Shown here: positions 13,301 to 27,500 of the stretch, one piece after another
How positions within the stretch are numbered: the stretch's first letter is position 1
How the letters are laid out: the number at the start of each line of letters is the position of its first letter
NCBI GenBank assembly: GCA_016785225.1
Contig: JAFBJZ010000952.1
Coordinates: forward strand, 3,162,001 to 3,226,000
Length of the DNA: 64,000 bases
Reading direction: 5' to 3'
DNA from: Psettodes erumei
Taxonomy: Eukaryota > Chordata > Actinopteri > Pleuronectiformes > Psettodidae
Translations under genes and position numbers: made by a program
The notes under the pieces: generated by a model
What the model saw: only the letters and a program-made list of their open reading frames with translations
Databases searched by the model: none
Told to the model about the DNA's origin: nothing

Positions 13301-16300
13301 ATTTGCACCCTAGGTAGGGTTGTATATTGAGCTGAAAAATGCTCTCACTACACGTAGCCCGCAGCGACAGTGACGGCCAGTAATTTATGTCAGAGATTAC
13401 GAGGCCACCCAGGGTTGAAGCCAAGAATGCTGATGAAATGAAGAGACTCTTTTCATATGATAACACTCGAGTATCATACAGAGATGAAAATTGAAAAGAG
13501 CTGATCTGTCGGGAGGGCCAGTAAAAAAGGTTTTTTGTTTTTTTTTCTTTTCAAACACTTAATTGACGCAGCTGACTCCAACTGATGCTAATTATGTTTT
13601 ATGTACCGTCTCAGAGCAGGAATGTCTGGGTCACTGGGGCTCTCTGGTCTGTCAGTTTGTCAAATGTGAATCCTTCACCAATGTCCCGCTTTGGTCTGGG
13701 ATTTGGCAAATTAACTTCCAAAGCTACTGCTGAGTGGCATTATGCGGTTTGTATTATAAATAAAGCACTTAGTGAGTGCTCTGTAAGAGTGCGAGCCATA
13801 ACAAAACGCACAAGGGCTATAAAACTTCACTAAACACCAAGTTGGATGATGTAGCGTGGTGGTAGACTATTATTGTGTCTAGAGATTAGTCTTTGTTTTC
13901 TGTCCCCTCACCATTTGCAGAGGCTCCTGGTGTGTGTCCTGTGCGGTGAAGTGCTCCAGAACCTCTTGGTAGTCGCTGCGGTTGACGTTGTTGCCGTTGA
14001 CTTTTAGGATGACCTGGCCGGGCTGAAGACCTGCCCCCGCTGCCTCCCAGCCTGCCGTGTCGACACAGGGATCAGAGGTGAAGGGTCATGGGGGGGGTAT
14101 AAATACAGTAGAACTGTACACAACACACCGTGCTATTATGACAACATTAAAATTCGACTAGCAGAAATGGAGGTGTGAAAAGGTGCTTCACGTGTCTCTC
14201 CCATATTCCAGGGAAAAATTTCTCATAAAATTAAAATAAATTAGTTTTTTCTTTGGAAATTAGAAAAAAAATCTCCTTTTCCTCAATTCCCGCAACTCTA
14301 CATAACCTCACCCCTTTTGTTCCTCCAGGAAAATAGAAAATTACTCGGCTCAGTGCTGTAACACACTGTCCCAAGCTACTAATGGATTTCCAGCCTGGAA
14401 GTCCAATCAACAGCTCAATCATCCTCCTTCTAAAAATAACAGGGCTGGCATCAGTTCCACCCAGGGTGCCAGCAGTTACCTAACTCTCAGGATACTTGAT
14501 CCATGCATGGATAGCACACAGGGGGACTGATTTAGGGACAGGAAGAAAAAAAACTGGAGACTCTCTGGAAAAAAATTGCTGCTACAGGATGCTGATAAAG
14601 ACCAAGAAAGGAGAAGGAGCGTGGAGAGGAAGGGAGAGAATGTGAAGAAGTCCCTCTGCCATTAAAAAAAGAAAGAAAAAAAAAAAAAGAGTAAAACCGT
14701 GAGATCCCATTCCTTGGCCAACCGGCAGCTCCTCTCCTCGCTGTTTTGTGTGTGTCTCCTACTCCTGCTCCTGTCTGGTGTACACATTGGGATTCATCCC
14801 TTATCCAACTTGTAATAAATCTCTCATTTTTCTATTTCAAGACAGTTTAGGTGCTACAAACATCTGCTTAGGAGGTTGTGAGGAGAAAGAAGGAAGAATG
14901 AGAAAGTAGAGCACAAGTATTGTGTGTGTGTGTTTGTGTACGAGTGAGTGTTTTAAAAGTGGACTTGGTCTATTAGGGGTCAGTACCCTGACTGCAGACT
15001 CTCTGGATGACAGGTGGCCATAAAAACCTAAGAGAGCCGGGCTGAAAGCAGAACGTAACAGGTGGTTAGAGGCTACAGTTACCTCATCTCTCCTTTGCAT
15101 TATTTGTCTGTCTGCCACCTGAACGCTGTCAAAGCATCTGCTGACACTGATGCTGCAATAACAAGGTGAAATCCTTACAAATCTGTTCACAATATGGCTC
15201 ATAAACAAAATATAGGTCTCTCTCTAGGTGAATTAAATTAATGTCATCATATCTCCCTGTGAGTTGTAAATTGTGAAACCACTCAACAGATTGCTTTTCC
15301 ATTACATATACAAATTGAGGGTATCCTTTTAAAAACATTACAAACAATTGTAATTTTATTATTGGTGAAATTGAAAGGGGAACTCCAACAGCTTTTTAAA
15401 TCAACCTCTGTTTACAGGGCTTCAGGAGCACTACTGCATATGTGAATAGAAGTTTTACACTCTAAAGCCTTTTGTTGTTCTTGAGGGAGCTGCAGGAAGT
15501 CTGATAAACTGCCTCAAGTGATGCAACTTGATTGGGGCCATCAGGTGGGGCTGAAGACTGCAAACTTGAAAAAGAAAAAAGATCTGGGGAAGTTGGAAAG
15601 AGTTGGGCTCAGCAGATCTCTGCTGCCAACTCCTCATCTCATCTTGAGGTTAGGAGCTCGAGGCTGCATTAGCTGCTATAAACGCATCCAACATCCAACC
15701 GACCTGTCAGTGCTCAATTTGAAATTTGGGTAAACTAGTTTTTGAGAAGGATGAAGAAAATGTGGAAGAACAAAGACAATATCTCTGGTTCTGCTTCATC
15801 GATTTTGATGCTTTTACAAGCTGTCCATCACGAGTCTGACAATGTTATAGAATCAGAAAGCTAAATTGATGGAGTGCTCTTTAAGAGAGCAAGACCTCAT
15901 AGTGCTTGTTATTTGAATCTGTCACTCACCTTTCCTGACAGCGTGGATGTGAGGAGGTGCAGAACCACAAAGTCTGAATGACAGGCTGTCTGGGTTGTCA
16001 GGGATCTTCACAATCCTGGAAGAGAAAAGACCAGTGAGACCAGTGTACAGTGTGCGCGTGTGTGCATAAGTGTGTTCTTTTGTGTTGCCTCACTCCTTGG
16101 CCTTGGTGGCGACTAGCAGCCTCAGGGAGCGTCGTATGCAGAAGGCCTGGCTGATCATGGTCTCCACCTCAGAGAAGGGCCTGAGGAACAGCAGGTCCTC
16201 GTTGATGGTGTAGATCTTCCTGCCCACCTGCAGACCAGCCATCTGGATGGGCCGAGAGACAGACAGGAGACAGAATACTGTTATTTTTAGGTTGCACCTT

Positions 16301-17210
16301 GTTTCATCTCCATCAAAAGCCCCCACCACCCATCAGCACAGTGAGATTTTCTGGTAGGGGTCGCCTTCAGTTCATGGATTACCCCCCACTAGTCATAGTG
16401 AGACCTGAACTGTGTGCAGCATTGCTCTCTGGTAAAGTACAAATTTCTACCTGTCTGCTGTGTATTACTCAGCATCAAGTCCCTGTTCAGTGTATGAACT
16501 CCCATGGAAAACACAGCAGCAGCACACAAAGACAAGAGAGAGAAAATCAGCATGTACTGCTCAATATTTTCAAAGCCTGTTCAGTCTTGTCAGTCATTTT
16601 CCAGCATTACAATATGATTTTTATGGAGGGGGTACATATCTAGATTGGCCACTAGATATGATTAAGCTGCAGGATATTTGCACCCTGGTCTCCTGCCTGA
16701 TAAACACAGTGATAGACTCTCTTCATTTCTCTCTCTCTCTCTCTCTAATGTGCTTCTAATCGCAGCCGCTGGTTTCAGTTATCAGATCTTGCCTATTTTC
16801 TTGAACTAAATGTAATCTGATCACTGTTCACAGTGCATGCAGGTATGTCAAAATACAGAAACAGATGCACAAACACACTGCAGGCTGCACACGCTCACAC
16901 AGAACCAAACACCTTCAGATTTGTAGACACGAACTTTAAAAATCTCTTTTCAAATCGAGAGGCGCACAGCACCACAGCCTGCCACACGTCACTGAACGCG
17001 GTGATCGTGCACATCTTTAGTCACGTTGTGGGAATAATACCGCCTCTGTATGTTCGCTGTGTGAGTCCAGTGTCCTGGGCATAGATCCGGTGGGGTGGCC
17101 TTGGCTCAGCCGGGCCCCGACCCTGGATAACGGCCCAGGGTAGATGTAGGAACGACTGGGAGGAGTCACAGCCATCTGAATGTGGAAGGATCTATGCATG
17201 TGTTTGTTTG

Positions 17211-17241
<31 letters not shown>

Positions 17242-18497
17242 CATTATACAGCAGGGGTGATGGTCTGCACGTGACCTTCTATAATAGTATCATATACTGA
17301 AAGAGCCCAGTGTGTGAGTGAGTGTCTCTTGGCCCCTTTCAGAGCCCCATGGGAATCAGCTGAGTTTCATTCACTGTGCTGGCACACAGGCTGTGTCACA
17401 ACCAGCAATCCTGTTATTGTGGGCAAATGTGGGACATGGGGGATGAATAACAAGAGTAAGAGGGAGAGCAGGGAAATGGTGAAAAAGGTGCGTGAGGGAG
17501 CAAAAGAGTGAGGGTTTACCGTGGTGGAAGCAGGCAGAGGAGAAAAAGAAAGATTATCCAGAGAGCAACTGAGGAGAAGAGCGATGTGGGAAAAAGCTGC
17601 AGTGAGTGAAATAACAGAAAGCAGCGGCTGAACTCGAACCAGGGGGGACACGAAAGAAATGAGGGTAAGATGAAATGGAGGGAAGCAAGACAGTAAAACT
17701 AAGGGTGGCGTGGAAAAGCTTTTCCATCTCTGGACCTGTGGAAAAGGAAGATTTCACAAACAACCATGGCATCGTCATCCCATAGTTTCATGTGTGAAGA
17801 TGCCGGAAAGATCCCATGAACGGGTTCTGACAAATTTGCCTGAAACATGTGAAATGTCTAACCAGTGTGGCGACGTGGCACAGAGACAAAATATCTGGAA
17901 ATGAAAGAAGGCAACCTTGCATTAGAGCTAAATTAAAGCAGTGGTTCTCAAAATGGGGGATGGGCCCCCCTTTCCAGGCCCTGAGCCCCTGCAGGGCAAA
18001 TACAGAGGAACAAAGTTTTACCACATTTCAAGGTGGATCTCTTTTGATTCATGATTTATAAAATTTCAGATTGTGAAGGGTAGGTGATAAAGAACCACTG
18101 TATTAAGGCTGAAAAACAAGAAGTCTTTGATTGCATATTAGCAATAGATGTGATAAATGCCACTTTTATTGCCTGTCCGTGAAAACTTATATAATAATAA
18201 TAATACATAACTGAATATAGAGTATAACAATATTAGGATATGCTTCATTTAAAAAGGAACTGAATCCTCACGCATGGCTTAAATGTTTTGTCACAGCCTT
18301 ATCTGCATTTTTTAAATGGTTCGCGTGTGTGTGTAGTTTTTGTGGAAGTGATGTGAGTAAGCATATCTAATGGCTCGACAGCCAATCAGAACAAAGTCCT
18401 TCCAAAGGGAGTGGGGGCAGAGTGACAGCAGCCGTCCAAGCAGTAGACAGCCATTACCTACTGGAACTAATACCCTGGGGCAGGAAGGAGCTATAGC

Positions 18498-18534
<37 letters not shown>

Positions 18535-21500
18535 GACCATTACCTCAGCATGTGAGCCCCTGGTGACAGATTTCACCACAATGGCCTTGTTTTTCTCCTC
18601 TATCTCAAAGCCGTAGTCCTCCTCCTCAGGGTGAATCTAGTAGAGAGACATCACCTAATTACTGGCACATTTACGCTGGAGACAGATTGTCACACTTAAA
18701 TGTATTTCACTGCTTTAGCACCATGTGTAAGAAAGTAGTTAAAATAACTTCTTGTGATATATATATATATATATATATTCTATTTCATCTGCACACCCCG
18801 CATTTGTTCGGATTTGCACCAATGATCCGACTTCTTCTGAGTATCACCAGTTCCATGTTAAAGAGGTGACATGTGACACTCTTTGTTGGTGGTCTTACAT
18901 ACAAACTATCCACAGAGTTGAAGTATGCATGCAGTTTGTGATTTTCATCGCGTGTCAGGTGTCTTGTGTCTGATGATGTCCTCTGCTGCTCATATTGTAT
19001 TCCCCAGCGGGGCAGGGCTTAGTTAAACGCTGTCATCGCCAAACACATTAGCCGGCTTCCATTAGGTAAGCTGCTGGGGCCATCTTCCTGCTGCACAGCC
19101 CTGATAAGATGGGAATCTCTGCTGTTACATCGGAGGAGATTGCTGCGGCAAATAGAGAGTTCCTGCACTTCTCTTCAGTAACAGCCATGAGGGAGGATTA
19201 GTTCTGAGAATGAAGGGGAAAAAAAAGCTTTCCCCACTTCTTGTGGAAAGCTCGATAGCGTGGCTTCTTCCCACTCTGGTATGATAAAGGATGCCAGCGT
19301 TGCTTCTTGGTTTCCCTAAAGATAATGTACTTAACTAAACAGTTGACTTTCTGTTTAAGACTCTGGAGAACATTGCCTGCTAGACACAGAACAGTGTACA
19401 CTGACCGCATTTTAAGTGCCAAATAAATATAGGTCACTGGTATTTTGATAGTGAAAAAGTTCTATTCTAACAGAATGAGACTGCACACAACCACACATTT
19501 GCATTTGTGTTAAATCCAGTAGTGGCTTGTTGGCACGTTTTAGGTCTTTTCATGCATGAACTTTTCTTTAAAAAATGTTTCAGGAATTTTCCCACAGAAA
19601 GGTCTAATGGCAGCAGATGCTTTAACTGGTAAACAGCTGTATTGTACATGTAGGCCCACACATGTCAAAGACTTCACAGAAAATTATTTCCTGCTCGTAG
19701 TTTCACAAGAAAATGATGCAACATGGCCTGTGGGCCACCCTACATTAGTTTAAATGCTTTTTAAGTGGTTCAAACAGCCAAATGACATTCAGTGCTTCAC
19801 CATCCAACTTGTTGCCCCTTTTGGGGATTTCTCATCTTCACTCAGTTCTCCCAGCACCTGTTGTCTCTCGTCACGAATGAGGACTGTTAAATGTCGATGT
19901 GTCATCACAGCTAAGAGGACGAAGGAATGTAAATACACTTGCAGTAATGTAGAGCGTTGATGAGGGGGAAAGACTGTGGTATTGCTGCATTTTTATTTTG
20001 AATTTGTGTTTTTAAAGAAGGCAACTAGGCAGTCTTTTATTAAAAAGGCTGGGATGACATGAAAGGTCACATATCCTACTGAGGCATTTTAAATGTTAAA
20101 TTAAACCACGGGGGGGGGCAAAATGTGCTCACAGTGTGCTGTGTTCATTCTTGGGGGAGTTCTGCACTTTCCTTTTGTGCTTTCTAGTTCTATCTGCCGA
20201 CAGTAGCAGCACAAAAGGGACTTCATTCCAGCCAAAACATGTTCCCAAGGCACAGCACTCATGAAGATGGAGACTGATCAGAGCAAATTCAGGTTTTTAT
20301 TGTTTTATCAAAGCAGCCGCTGCTCTTATGAAGGGGTGGGGACAGGGCTGTTATGTCTATAGTAACGCTAATTACATCGACCTGTGAAGAAACAAACAAC
20401 ACGTGTTCCCCCAAGACACACACGTGTCGAAACAAACTGAAAAGGAGGATAGTAAAAGCCACTATGTCATACACTTCAGTCATATGTTATCATTACTGTA
20501 TACACACACTGAGTATATTATTCTGTATACAGATCTCTGGATGAAAGACTGAAACACATCCACATAAACATGGACAGCTTTGAAAAAGCAGCTATTTTTC
20601 TCCATCGTGTGAAGCTATCCACATTAAGTCCTCGTCTCCCATCCTTTGCGACACTGAGTGTGCTGGCCTCAGTGAAACACATGTGCATTCTCTTCATTTT
20701 TTAATCAGTATTTTCTCCAAAGGAAACAAAAACTACAACGCGACTCTGGCACTGTACAGAGATTTTCATATTGCTATCTGTGTATGCAGGATGCAGTCTA
20801 TTTGAGAGACTGTGGAAATGGATGTGTTTTGTGTGCGAGTGTATGCATTGTTCCAGCTCACCACCAGAGACTTGGCCAAGATGTTTTCGATGAGTTTAAA
20901 GTCATTGCGTTGGAGCTGCTTGCTCTTGGTGCTGGTTCCCTCTGTCTCCTCATCCGCGTAGAAGCGGAAGAACTGGGACTCATCTTTGAACTCACTCTTT
21001 TCTAAGACTGAAGAGGGGAAAAGAATGGACACCGCATGTAATAAAGAGCCACAACACAAATGTAATAATGTGACAACCAGCAATGGGGGTCACATCTCAA
21101 TCTTTTCAGTTAAACATAGTGATGCAATAGAAAGGAATTCCTCATCATACATGTTTCAATTTGTCCATTTGCCCATTAATGATCCAAAGGTTTGTGTTCA
21201 CACTGGCTAAGCTGACAGGCTAACTGGAAAACTGGACCTTGTGTGTTACATATGTGTGAGATGATGAGAAGTGTAGTTTGCAACTTCAAAGTCCTGAGGA
21301 GATATCTGCGTTTGACCGAGCAGAATGAAAAGAAGCTGCCACTTAATGTGAGAACGTCTTCACGCAAAGGGAGTCAATGGTTAATTATCTCATTAGCTAA
21401 TGATGGAGCGCAAACATCTGGAGCTGAATCACATCTGATCCTCGCCCTCGCCTGCGCTGGCTAGGGAGGCTCTCCAGAGAACGCAGGACAGAGTGTGGTG

Positions 21501-24500
21501 TGTGAGTGTTTGGAAATCCCACTGTTGGGCTGAGCCTCGCTCCAACACATGGGGCATTTGAAACAGGTGAGGAGCGCATTATGGATGCTTCTCTAGTCAC
21601 AGCATTTTTCAGCCTGAACCAAAATATAATACAAAAACAACTCCAGATGTTTTGAGCCACTGAAATGAAATCCTAAATAACAGGATGTGAGAATATATTC
21701 TGCTCAATAACTATTTTCCTGAGTGAGTGAAAGTGAAATTTAACTTTTTTCACTGAATTAAAGGGAGTAGTCCGGTGAGTAATACTGCTCTTTCACAATT
21801 ATTTGCCAATCACAATGGGACGGGAGTTTTCATTTGCGTCAAAGTCAAAGGACAACTTTGACTACAACTGGAACAGGTGCAAATACACAAGTATGCCTAA
21901 AATGACAGGACATGCAGCACCATGCTGTAAGTGCTTTGGCAGCTGGCACTGACATGGCCTCGCCTCTGCTTTTTGATGTTCACATTTGAACTGAAGCCAT
22001 GATGAGCAGAAGAGGTTGCAGAATTAAGAAAATATCTGCTTTGTTTGTGTCATAGAGAAGCTGTCAGGACATTTCCTCGCCTTACAAGTGTGTGTGTGTG
22101 TACAGGTGGATGACCCTGGAAAGCGATTGGAAAATTGGGACTTGTGCAGGCAACGCCTGGCCAAAGGTACCCAGCTGTTCAGAGATTTGGAGAGCATCTG
22201 GCACCCTCAGACGAACAAAAGCCTTCACAAACTGATTACACGCCACGCCCACTCACGCTGGCCTCGCTCCAACTCAAACGTGAGTTACATCCTCTGAGTC
22301 ACGCAAGGCTGTGGCCACATATCGCCTTAACACCACCTATTCCGCTGGAGGGTGTGCTACTCCGGAAGCTCGACCCACATCATCACACAAAAAGTTACAC
22401 ATACACTCACAGCAGCTGACAATATCCAAGGGTCATGAAATCAGTGTTGCTCACAGGAACAGGGATGTACTTGACAGGATTTTCACCCTTAATTACTGTA
22501 CAGATTATAACATGACACCCTGATGTTGCTATCTGGGTATATTTTGTTCCAGACAGAATCATGGGGCGTTCATTGCTTTTGTTTTTCTTAATTGAACTCT
22601 GAATGGCAGCTATGGTGAAAGGTAAAATCATTCAGAGACCGATAATTACTAAAATGAAATGACACCGTGGCTCATGAGGGAGAGGCATTGCCGTGACTGC
22701 TGCTGTGCTCTGCACATTGCGTTGCCTGAAGGGCAAAAATGCAACAGGTGTTGGTGACAGACATGCAGCTGAGTGATGTAAGCAGGTAAGGACAGATGAA
22801 AGGCACATTAACTGTGTTACTTCCCAGCAGCGAGGGGCCAGACAGAAAAAGGAGAAGAGTTCAAGAAGAAGCGAGTGAGGAGCAGCAGATGTGCTGACTA
22901 AGGAGTAAAGAGAGTGACGTGAGGAGAGGTGAGGTGTGCACACAGGCTGGGAAGAGAGGGCTTGGGAGCCTGAAGAAGGGCAGAGAAGAGGGACAGATAA
23001 AAGAAAACAGATGACACCTTCCAGCAGATGGTCGTAGGAGGTATGTGTAATGTATGTGGGAGTGCCAAGGAGGCAAGTGAAAGGTGAAGGGAAGGCCGAT
23101 CTATGGCTGCCGTGGAGGGGCTGCATGTGTTTAAATGAGAGCAAAATAAAAATGTTTGACACATACTTGACAGAAGAGACTTTGAATGATGTACAGTTCA
23201 AGGTTTCAGTGTGTATACTGCACACGTCCATAAGGAACCTGTTACACAGCATACAGGATGTGTCCCAGTGTCACCCACTGTAATGTTTTTCACTACTATG
23301 TGGTGGTTGTCAAGTATCTCCAGGATCTTTATTCCAATTATTATTAATTATTCTAATTAAAAATAGATGTATTTTACCTGTCTATAAATAAGTTCAATCA
23401 GAGTGTGTAAAAACGACTTCCTTCATCTTAGATTTCAGTCGTTTTGCATGTCTCTACATGCGTCAGGCTGCGTCAATGTGTACGTTTTCAGTATTCCAGC
23501 ACTATTTAAGTGGTTCTCGCTTTAGTCAAAACTTGGCCGATGTGACGATGACCAATTCAGTTTTAGGCCTTAACCAGTGGTCACGGTTCAGTGGACTGAC
23601 CCAGACAGCCATGTAGCAAAGCCAAACAGTTCTGGTTAGGGTACGCTGCTAATGCTGTTTACGCTCAACATACTGGACTCGAACCAAAGCCGCTCCGCTA
23701 CAATGTGGTTAGTGAGGTTACCGAGACTCAGCTAGACTGGGTGTGCTCATTTACAATACCCCCTTTTTTAATCTTAAGACTGCATGACAGAGGAGAGGGG
23801 AATATCAAACTGTTGCAGGCAGAGAGAAAGACTGACTGGATACAAGACAAGGTGATGGAGCTGCACAGAAAAGGGAACACAGGGAGAGAATGAATCAAGT
23901 CACAAAACAACAGTGTTAATGGAGTTTAAAGCACAGCTGCTGCATAGGAGAGACAGACATCATCGCTGCCTTAGCTCCTCCTAACTAAACTGATGTCAAA
24001 ATCCTCAGCTTGTGGGTTCACCCGTCCTTCGTGAAGGCTTGGGTGAAAGAGAACTTAACTGACCGTGGTGCATGAAGCCATTGTTGCAGAGCCCCACGCC
24101 CAGCGTCACGGCGTCCTCTCGGGTCGAGCAGTCTCCCTGGGAAACCAAATCAATGACGCACACACAGTCGGTCAGTCACGGTACCTGTTTACACCTTCTC
24201 ATGCTCAGCAGCCTACAGCACTGCTGGCCTGAGGTATCTGTGTTCACGCTGGTGTGAAGAGGATCGCTGGTGAGCCAGCACATGTTAATAAATATGTGCT
24301 GAACAAAGACAATGAAAGATTAGGAGACTGTATGTCCAAATCTATTTGAGTCTTTCCTTTAACTGTACCTTTAAAAAGCAAAAAATCAAGCACATTTATG
24401 TAATGATGAAATCTTTTAGAATTCTGTGAAAAACAAGCTTGGACATTCTTGTTATTTTTGGACACATATGTTGTGAAAAGTCACTGAATAGCAACAAATG

Positions 24501-27500
24501 TACAAAATTTGTAAAAATCTCACAGTTTGTTTCTTCCACATGCATATACAAGAACTTGATACATTCTTGATTTGGCTGGTTTCACTTGCATTGAAAGCAC
24601 TGTAAATGTAAACTGTATGATTTGATACACCTTTGGTGCCTTGTGCGGTAGTTTGTACCTGTGAGAGTAGCCAGTCCACCAGTTTGCTGGCAGGCACCAC
24701 AGATTTAAAGGTTTTCAGGTGGTGATCTCTGTCCCTAAAGGAGCAAAAAAAACACAAAACATTACAATGTAGGTGTTAAATCTTTACGTTGATACTCGTT
24801 TTAATTTTGCATCCTTTGAGTGTCTTGTGGTATTTTACACAAGATACATGATCCGGATTAACAAGTAAACAAGTGAAACAGGAAACGCTGCAGAGGATGT
24901 GGGGTTTGCTGTTCACTGGGCGTTTCACATCCGATGTAATAGAACGAACTCTTCTACCTGCTTTAACGCTGAGGAAATCATGGGCTTAATCTGGACCACC
25001 TGTAGCGTATACTGCCTGCAAGATGCTGATGTGCAAAGTGCAAGAACTACAACAAAGTCTTACAATGAAAAGTGAGCTACTTCGACATCATTCACTGATG
25101 TATTATTTCTTGCAGCAACATCATCCTCTCCTGAAATATACATCTGTAAGATTGCTTTTATTTGGATTATGCCTGTTTTATCATATGTTATTTATCTTAT
25201 TGACCACATTTTCCTGTTAAGAAACCGGCGGACGCATTGTCACTCAACAAAGTTTAATAAAACTGAGGCCCAGTTTATGATTATTTATGATTCATAAAAC
25301 TCAGCACATCCATCACTCAAACATTATAATTAATGGTTGCTACTTACGATGCCAATTTAGTGATGGATTAAAAAAGCAGGGCTGTATTATATAATAACTG
25401 GCTGGCAGGCAGAGGGATTGCCTTTGTATGTTAATAGGATTTGTCCCCAGACCAAAAGCTCTTTGTCTGCATCGATGGCAACCCCGGCCACTTCAATCAG
25501 CGGGTGAGCGATGGAAGGACAGATAGAGACATGGAGGGGGAAGAGTATGACGGGAAAGGCTGCAGCGAACAGAGAATACGTGTGTAAAATGGAGGCGATT
25601 TCTGTTTCTTGAACTTCTGGAGAAATAAATTCGTACTCCTCTCCTGACGTAGCCCTTCCATGGAAAACTTTTTATGTGAAGTGAAATTATTCTTCCACGT
25701 CAGTGGACTAGTTTTGGTTTCGTGATAACAATATACTTCTGCATGAAAAAAAAACTGCACTAATCTCACCTTTAGTTTTAGGTGTTGGGTCAAGGAGTTA
25801 GGTTTAGAATTATAATGCGAGTTTAAAAGAACAATTAGGGACTGACGGAGTGCCATGTTTGTATATTAACATACAGGTGGTCTAACATTCAGGGGAGGAA
25901 GAGCGTGCATGTGTGTATATATTCTATACTGCAGTGTTTATATTTCTGATTATGTGCGCTGTATATGTAAACAAGAGAGTGAGAAAGTACGCACGGATTT
26001 ATGTGCAAGACCTTGAAGGAGAAGTTAAAAGGGATTGCTGAGGCCAAACAATGTTTTCAGGTATTATTTGGACTCCAACTCGAGTCGAATTACAGTCGAC
26101 ATATATTCAGCTAACGCACGACACTCTGAGGATTTAGAGACAAATGCTCACAATAAATGACTCTTCTTAATCCTCTGAGCTGCCAAAGAAAAACCTCCAC
26201 ATGAACCTACAGCAGCTCAAGCGTGGCTCAGTGTCCAGGCGTGGGGAGGAGGGAGGCTGTCATTACAGAAAAGGTGACGTGGGGCGAGCTGTGAACCCGT
26301 CATGAATATGCATTTCTGCACCTGGAGAGCAGTAAGATTAGCATATGGGGGAGTACTCACTTGATGACGGGCGTGTGGAGGCTGTGGAGGCGGCAGTACA
26401 GCCTGACGCCCTGAAAGAGAAGAAAGGCAGAGCCGCTGAGTCATCGAACGTACACACCTTGGGAAAACAAGTACAAGCGTGGCTTCAGGGCGTGAGATTT
26501 CAATTCAATAGATGGAGTCAGAACAGATGTTGGCCAACACAACCACCTTGAACTGTTTTTAACCTTTATGTTATTTTTTCCTGAATTAAGATTGTGATTA
26601 AGGTTCTATGTGAAGTGCGTACTGTCTCCAGGGATCATAACTGAATATTAGCAGAAACCTCTAAGGTTCACGCTTGTGTAAAATTCCAAAAACTGCATAG
26701 CTTGATTAAATGCATCAGGGAGCCAAAGCTTTGGTGTGTTGCTCACCAAAGTATAAGTACTGAGGTGCAGAAATAAGACAAAAACGTGTTTTAATAATTC
26801 TCCGTTCCAGTGGGGATATGCAGAAGCAGGTTTGTAGTTACCTTAGACATGATGTCCTCCATCTCACTGCGAGCCTTGTAGGTGCCGTCATCGTAGCGGA
26901 AGCGGTACAACACCTGCTCGTTCTTGAACTGGTGCTTGTCCGACACTGAAATATCACCAGGGGGAGAAAATGTCACCTCAGCTGGGCTCCAGTGGCTAAT
27001 AATCATCCATCAAGCCCAAAGTGTCCTCCCTCCTCCACCTCTTGACTGTGGAGCTTCTAAGCAAATTTTCACTGTGACCTTCACATCTTTCCTTTGAGAC
27101 TGTCTATTTTTTTTTAAATTGTTGAGCTTCATTTTGGACAGACTGGTACGAACATCTAGAGTATGTTCCTACCAACGGTCACACGGAAATGGAAGACATG
27201 TCTATGATGTCCACAGTGTTTTGACCTCTAGTATCGCTGGGTTAGTAATGTACCTTCCAGAGACTGGCTCCAGTTCTGACAAGGGAAGCATGTGTCAGTA
27301 GTTGACACCATATGCTTCAGCTGAAATTGAGATTCCTGAATATGCAAACGCTGATACAGAGCAAATGACTCAATATCTGTTGTCGGAGTTGAATCATTCT
27401 GTTGGGTAATTGGGCTGAATACTGAAAGGAGGCGAGGAGCAAACGTTTGGGGGAAACACTGCAGTTGTAAATTCATGTTTGTGTTGGGTAAGCCATGACA

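Larger units (their letters stand above)
16243..18543 (-). other. prex1 intron 17
   Basis: 2,301 bp. It contains (CT)n at 16728-16746, GT at 17214-17241, a purine-rich stretch about 17455-17660, a hAT-like element at 17939-18100 and a GT run abutting the exon 17 donor at 18499-18533. Confidence 0.75.

Noticed and set aside
22632..23252. 206-codon minus-strand ORF, the longest not explained by an exon
   Set aside because: Ser/Leu/Pro/Cys-rich, low-complexity product from a strand that is pyrimidine-rich and therefore stop-poor. No domain, no family resemblance and no splice joint that fits prex1.
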